In this document: positions 61,202-64,000 of the stretch, piece after piece | Numbering within the stretch: the first letter of the stretch is position 1 | How the letters are laid out: each line of letters starts with the position of its first letter | Translations under genes and position numbers: made by a program | NCBI GenBank assembly: GCA_022578965.1 | Contig: MU400510.1 | Location: 124,001-188,000 of the forward strand | DNA from: Xylaria sp. FL1777 | Lineage: Eukaryota; Ascomycota; Sordariomycetes; Xylariales; Xylariaceae | Length of the DNA: 64,000 nt | Direction of reading: 5' to 3' | The notes under the pieces: model-generated | Seen by the model: the letters and a program-made list of their open reading frames with translations, nothing else | Database searches by the model: none | What the model was told of the DNA's origin: nothing

Positions 61202-64000
61202 AACTTTGTGGATCGGGCCCTTGATCCGCGCGTGTATACATACTACGTAGTATCGATGCCAATACTGCCTAGTCGTTGTATAACAGACAAATTAGCGAAG
61301 ATGGAGTTTCCGCGTTTGCCACGAATTAGCCAAGTTCTTGACATGAGCGCAGAGGATCTGAATCGTTGTCTAAACGAGGTCAGACGGCTTGCTAGGTTAG
61401 GGTGCTGACCGTCAGATCAGATATGGAAAACCGAGCGAATCCCTGAGGTTAATTATGCTTTGGCTTGCTTACATGAGGTGATGGAGGGACATGTGGGTGG
61501 ACTACCCGTACCTACCGTACCCAGGTAGTATATCTAGACTACCCAGCTAGGTACAATATAATATGTCAGCAGAGAGGGCTGAAAACCTGCATGGTACATT
61601 TGTATGCCAGAAGCTATACTAAGATGGTAAACATTAACTGGTGAAAGAGGGGATATTGCAGTGCACTAGTGAATTAGAGTCATTCTACCTTACATGTATG
61701 TAAGTATGTAAGTAGAGGCAGTCTGCTGATACGTACCTACAGTAGTAGAGTAGTAGTATATAACAGCACCACTCGGCACAGTTTCAAGCCCATACTAGCG
61801 CATCGTCTATAAGTGGGACTGGCACTACAGTGTATACTGTGTTCGTATGTCATGAACCGGACGAGCTGAAGCGACCAATGACCTCGTCCCCAGCGACGCA
61901 GAGAATACCCAACCAGGTAACTGCCATTATCGATTCCCACCACAGTATTGGGGCCCCACCGCGCGTGTGCCAAGGCAACCAGGCAAGCCCTAGCACTATG
62001 CCAAGCCAAGACCTACACTAGGTACCTACCTACACTAAGTAAATGACTTAAATGACTTACTTAAGTACAGTACTCGTACACTATCTCCACCGCTAGCGTA
62101 GGTACCGCAGACGCATAGGGACATGTTCCCGACCCTTGTCAAATCAGATCTTGATCCTCTTTTCCTATCTGTGCACCAACATTATTGACGATGTTAATAC
62201 CTCTTCCTTCTCTGGGCTTTCTGGGCTCGTACGAGTCCCCTCCCTATCCAACTGCGTACGTACGGTAGTATATGCTTGCTATGCACAAGAGGGCTCGGAG
62301 AAATGAATTCTTCCTTCTCTGTCTCTCTCCCTCTTTACCGACTTTTTCTTCAGGGTGCCACTCGCCTCCACTCGAACCAGCCCTCGTTTATCTACTGTTC
62401 TGACACGATGCGGTACGATCATTCATTGAAACACCGGGGTTGATATCAATATATACATACTACTACTACACTCCTTGCCTACGCTAGTTACATACGGTGG
62501 ATGTTTGTTCACACATATCGAACGACCTCCTAGGTGTTCCGCTTGCCCCGTGCAGCCAGCGGCATCCTGTACAGCAGCCTACCTAGTTCACTTGTCATCA
62601 TTATCGAATGATGGAAAAACCACCTGCATATGTACACGGCGCAATTGAGCAAACGAGATTTCGGTCACCACCGTTGACATGTGTACGCAGTAACGCTAGC
62701 GTATAACTAGGTAGATAGATTGGTACGCGCTTAGTCACTGTCCCCTGTCGCTAATAAGATGCAGGGAAGAAGAGAGAGAGAACAATACATACATGTAATA
62801 ATAATTACATATAGTATACATATGCTACACTACATACAGAGATATGATGGGTTGGGTGGCGAAAGCCCTCGCTGCGCGCGCATGGGAAGGCCCGGCCACA
62901 AACCCCTTGCATCCTTCTCTGCAGACTCTCTCACATAAGATCATAAGATGCAGATGTGTTGCGGTTACGCACTCTACGCATCTAGATCTGTACCGTACAT
63001 AGGACGTTCCAGCCGATCGCGGAAGCGAGCCATGTCGACCCGGTTTTGCCCTCTCTCTTTCCTTTCCCATCTTTATTTTCCGTTGTCGGTATTGCGCGTA
63101 CGTAAGTGAGAGGCACTTGATCGTCCCAGTCCGTCGGATCCCGCGTCGAGCCTAAGGTTGGGCGATGTGTTGAACAAACGTCCTCGTATGTCATTGGTCT
63201 CCCTCTCTCCCCCTCTACATGACCGGTAGTCTGTACTATACACTACATGGGTACACTGGATAGTCTGTCGGAGAAAGTGCCAACGTCCTGAAGGCGCCAT
63301 TTCTCGCGAGAACTTGCTACAGTAGTGTAATAAACATCTCCGATATACCGCCCCCCTCCTCAATACGTGTACAGCGTTATAGCATAGAGATCAACCCCAG
63401 AACCTGGTCAGCGATGACGCGCTTCCCTTCTCGCGACCTTCATGTTCCGTCCTGACGCCTCGAGCCTACTCGCTGGTGGCGTCCCTGGTGTGATGAAACC
63501 CCCTCAAGCGAGATATCTTTATCAAGGCTGTTTCGCTGTGGCTTGCTCTGACGTGCTTCACCCGGCATTAGTAAGATTCGCTGGGAATCGATAGCCAACG
63601 AGACAACATCATTCGACAGCCAATCCGCCTAGGATTCTGCAGCCCCGTTACGTCAAGTCCTCGCCCAGCGAATTATGGCCTCTGCCTGAGAAGTCCGAGC
63701 CGCCTGACTACATATGCATGGGAAACCAACACCCATGATAATCGCCTAATAAATAACCCATGCCACTTATCTATCCATGTCAGTATATCATGACAGAGGG
63801 GAAACAAACCCCTCTACCGGAACATACAGTACGCGTAGTGTAGAGTGAGTAGTATATAAGGATAAGTCTAGTGTAGCGGGTCTTGAAGGGAATAATTAGG
63901 ATCGGTGAGTCTGGAGGGCTGGTAGGAGTCAGTAGCCGGGTTAATTAGTCGTCAAACACCGCAGAGATCTTGAGTGATCCCTGCTCTCATCGGGGAACGT

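Larger units (their letters stand above)
59309..64000. other. Gene-free region, 4.7 kb
   Basis: No supported gene to the right end of the window. It contains the tRNA-like relic near 60.93-61.02 kb, the (GACA)n microsatellite, and several TAGGTACCTACC runs (for example 62021-62035). Remaining open frames are short and overlap on both strands. Confidence 0.45.

Overview
This window looks like nuclear DNA of a filamentous ascomycete (Pezizomycotina, probably Sordariomycetes; a Xylariales-like genome is my guess, not a proof). The reasons are short GT-AG introns of about 50-160 bp with CTAAC/CTGAC branch points, fungal Zn2Cys6 regulators, a CAS1-type acyltransferase, a fungal carboxypeptidase Y, and long AT/GC-mixed intergenic DNA with many TAGGTACC-like microsatellites. 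I rebuilt the gene models by hand. Every multi-exon model below closes in frame (the exon lengths sum to a multiple of three).

Left part (0-16 kb): an FHA-domain protein kinase of the Chk2/Mek1 type (-), the 25-residue ribosomal protein eL41 (+), RNA polymerase I subunit A49 (+), then a small accessory block. That block holds a zearalenone-lactonase-like alpha/beta hydrolase (-), a divergently transcribed Zn2Cys6 regulator (+) and an aldehyde dehydrogenase (+), followed by a perfect 18-bp inverted repeat. An F-box-like hypothetical gene closes the block. The hydrolase has the catalytic triad of ZHD101 at the same residue numbers, so this may be a small, locally regulated module for resorcylic-lactone detoxification. 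It is the most interesting metabolic feature here.

Middle part (16-43 kb): a serine-rich hypothetical gene, a degenerate MITE-like inverted-repeat element, SDO1/SBDS (-) whose start codon is split by an intron, carboxypeptidase Y (+), a CAS1-family O-acetyltransferase (+), and remnants of two unrecognised genes at 31.8-32.6 kb. Then comes a compact housekeeping block: ARL3 (+), exosome subunit RRP45 (-), splicing factor CWC15 (+), an emopamil-binding-protein-type sterol isomerase (-) with a 27-nt microexon, and a PEBP-family protein (+). A second Zn2Cys6 regulator (War1-like, +) follows.

Right part (43-64 kb): almost gene-free. Between 43.4 and 57.9 kb I find no convincing gene, only a possible decayed one near 50 kb. 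This stretch lies upstream of a TALE/KN-class homeodomain gene (57.9-59.3 kb) and could hold its regulatory DNA. From 59.3 to 64 kb there is only a tRNA-like relic and microsatellites.
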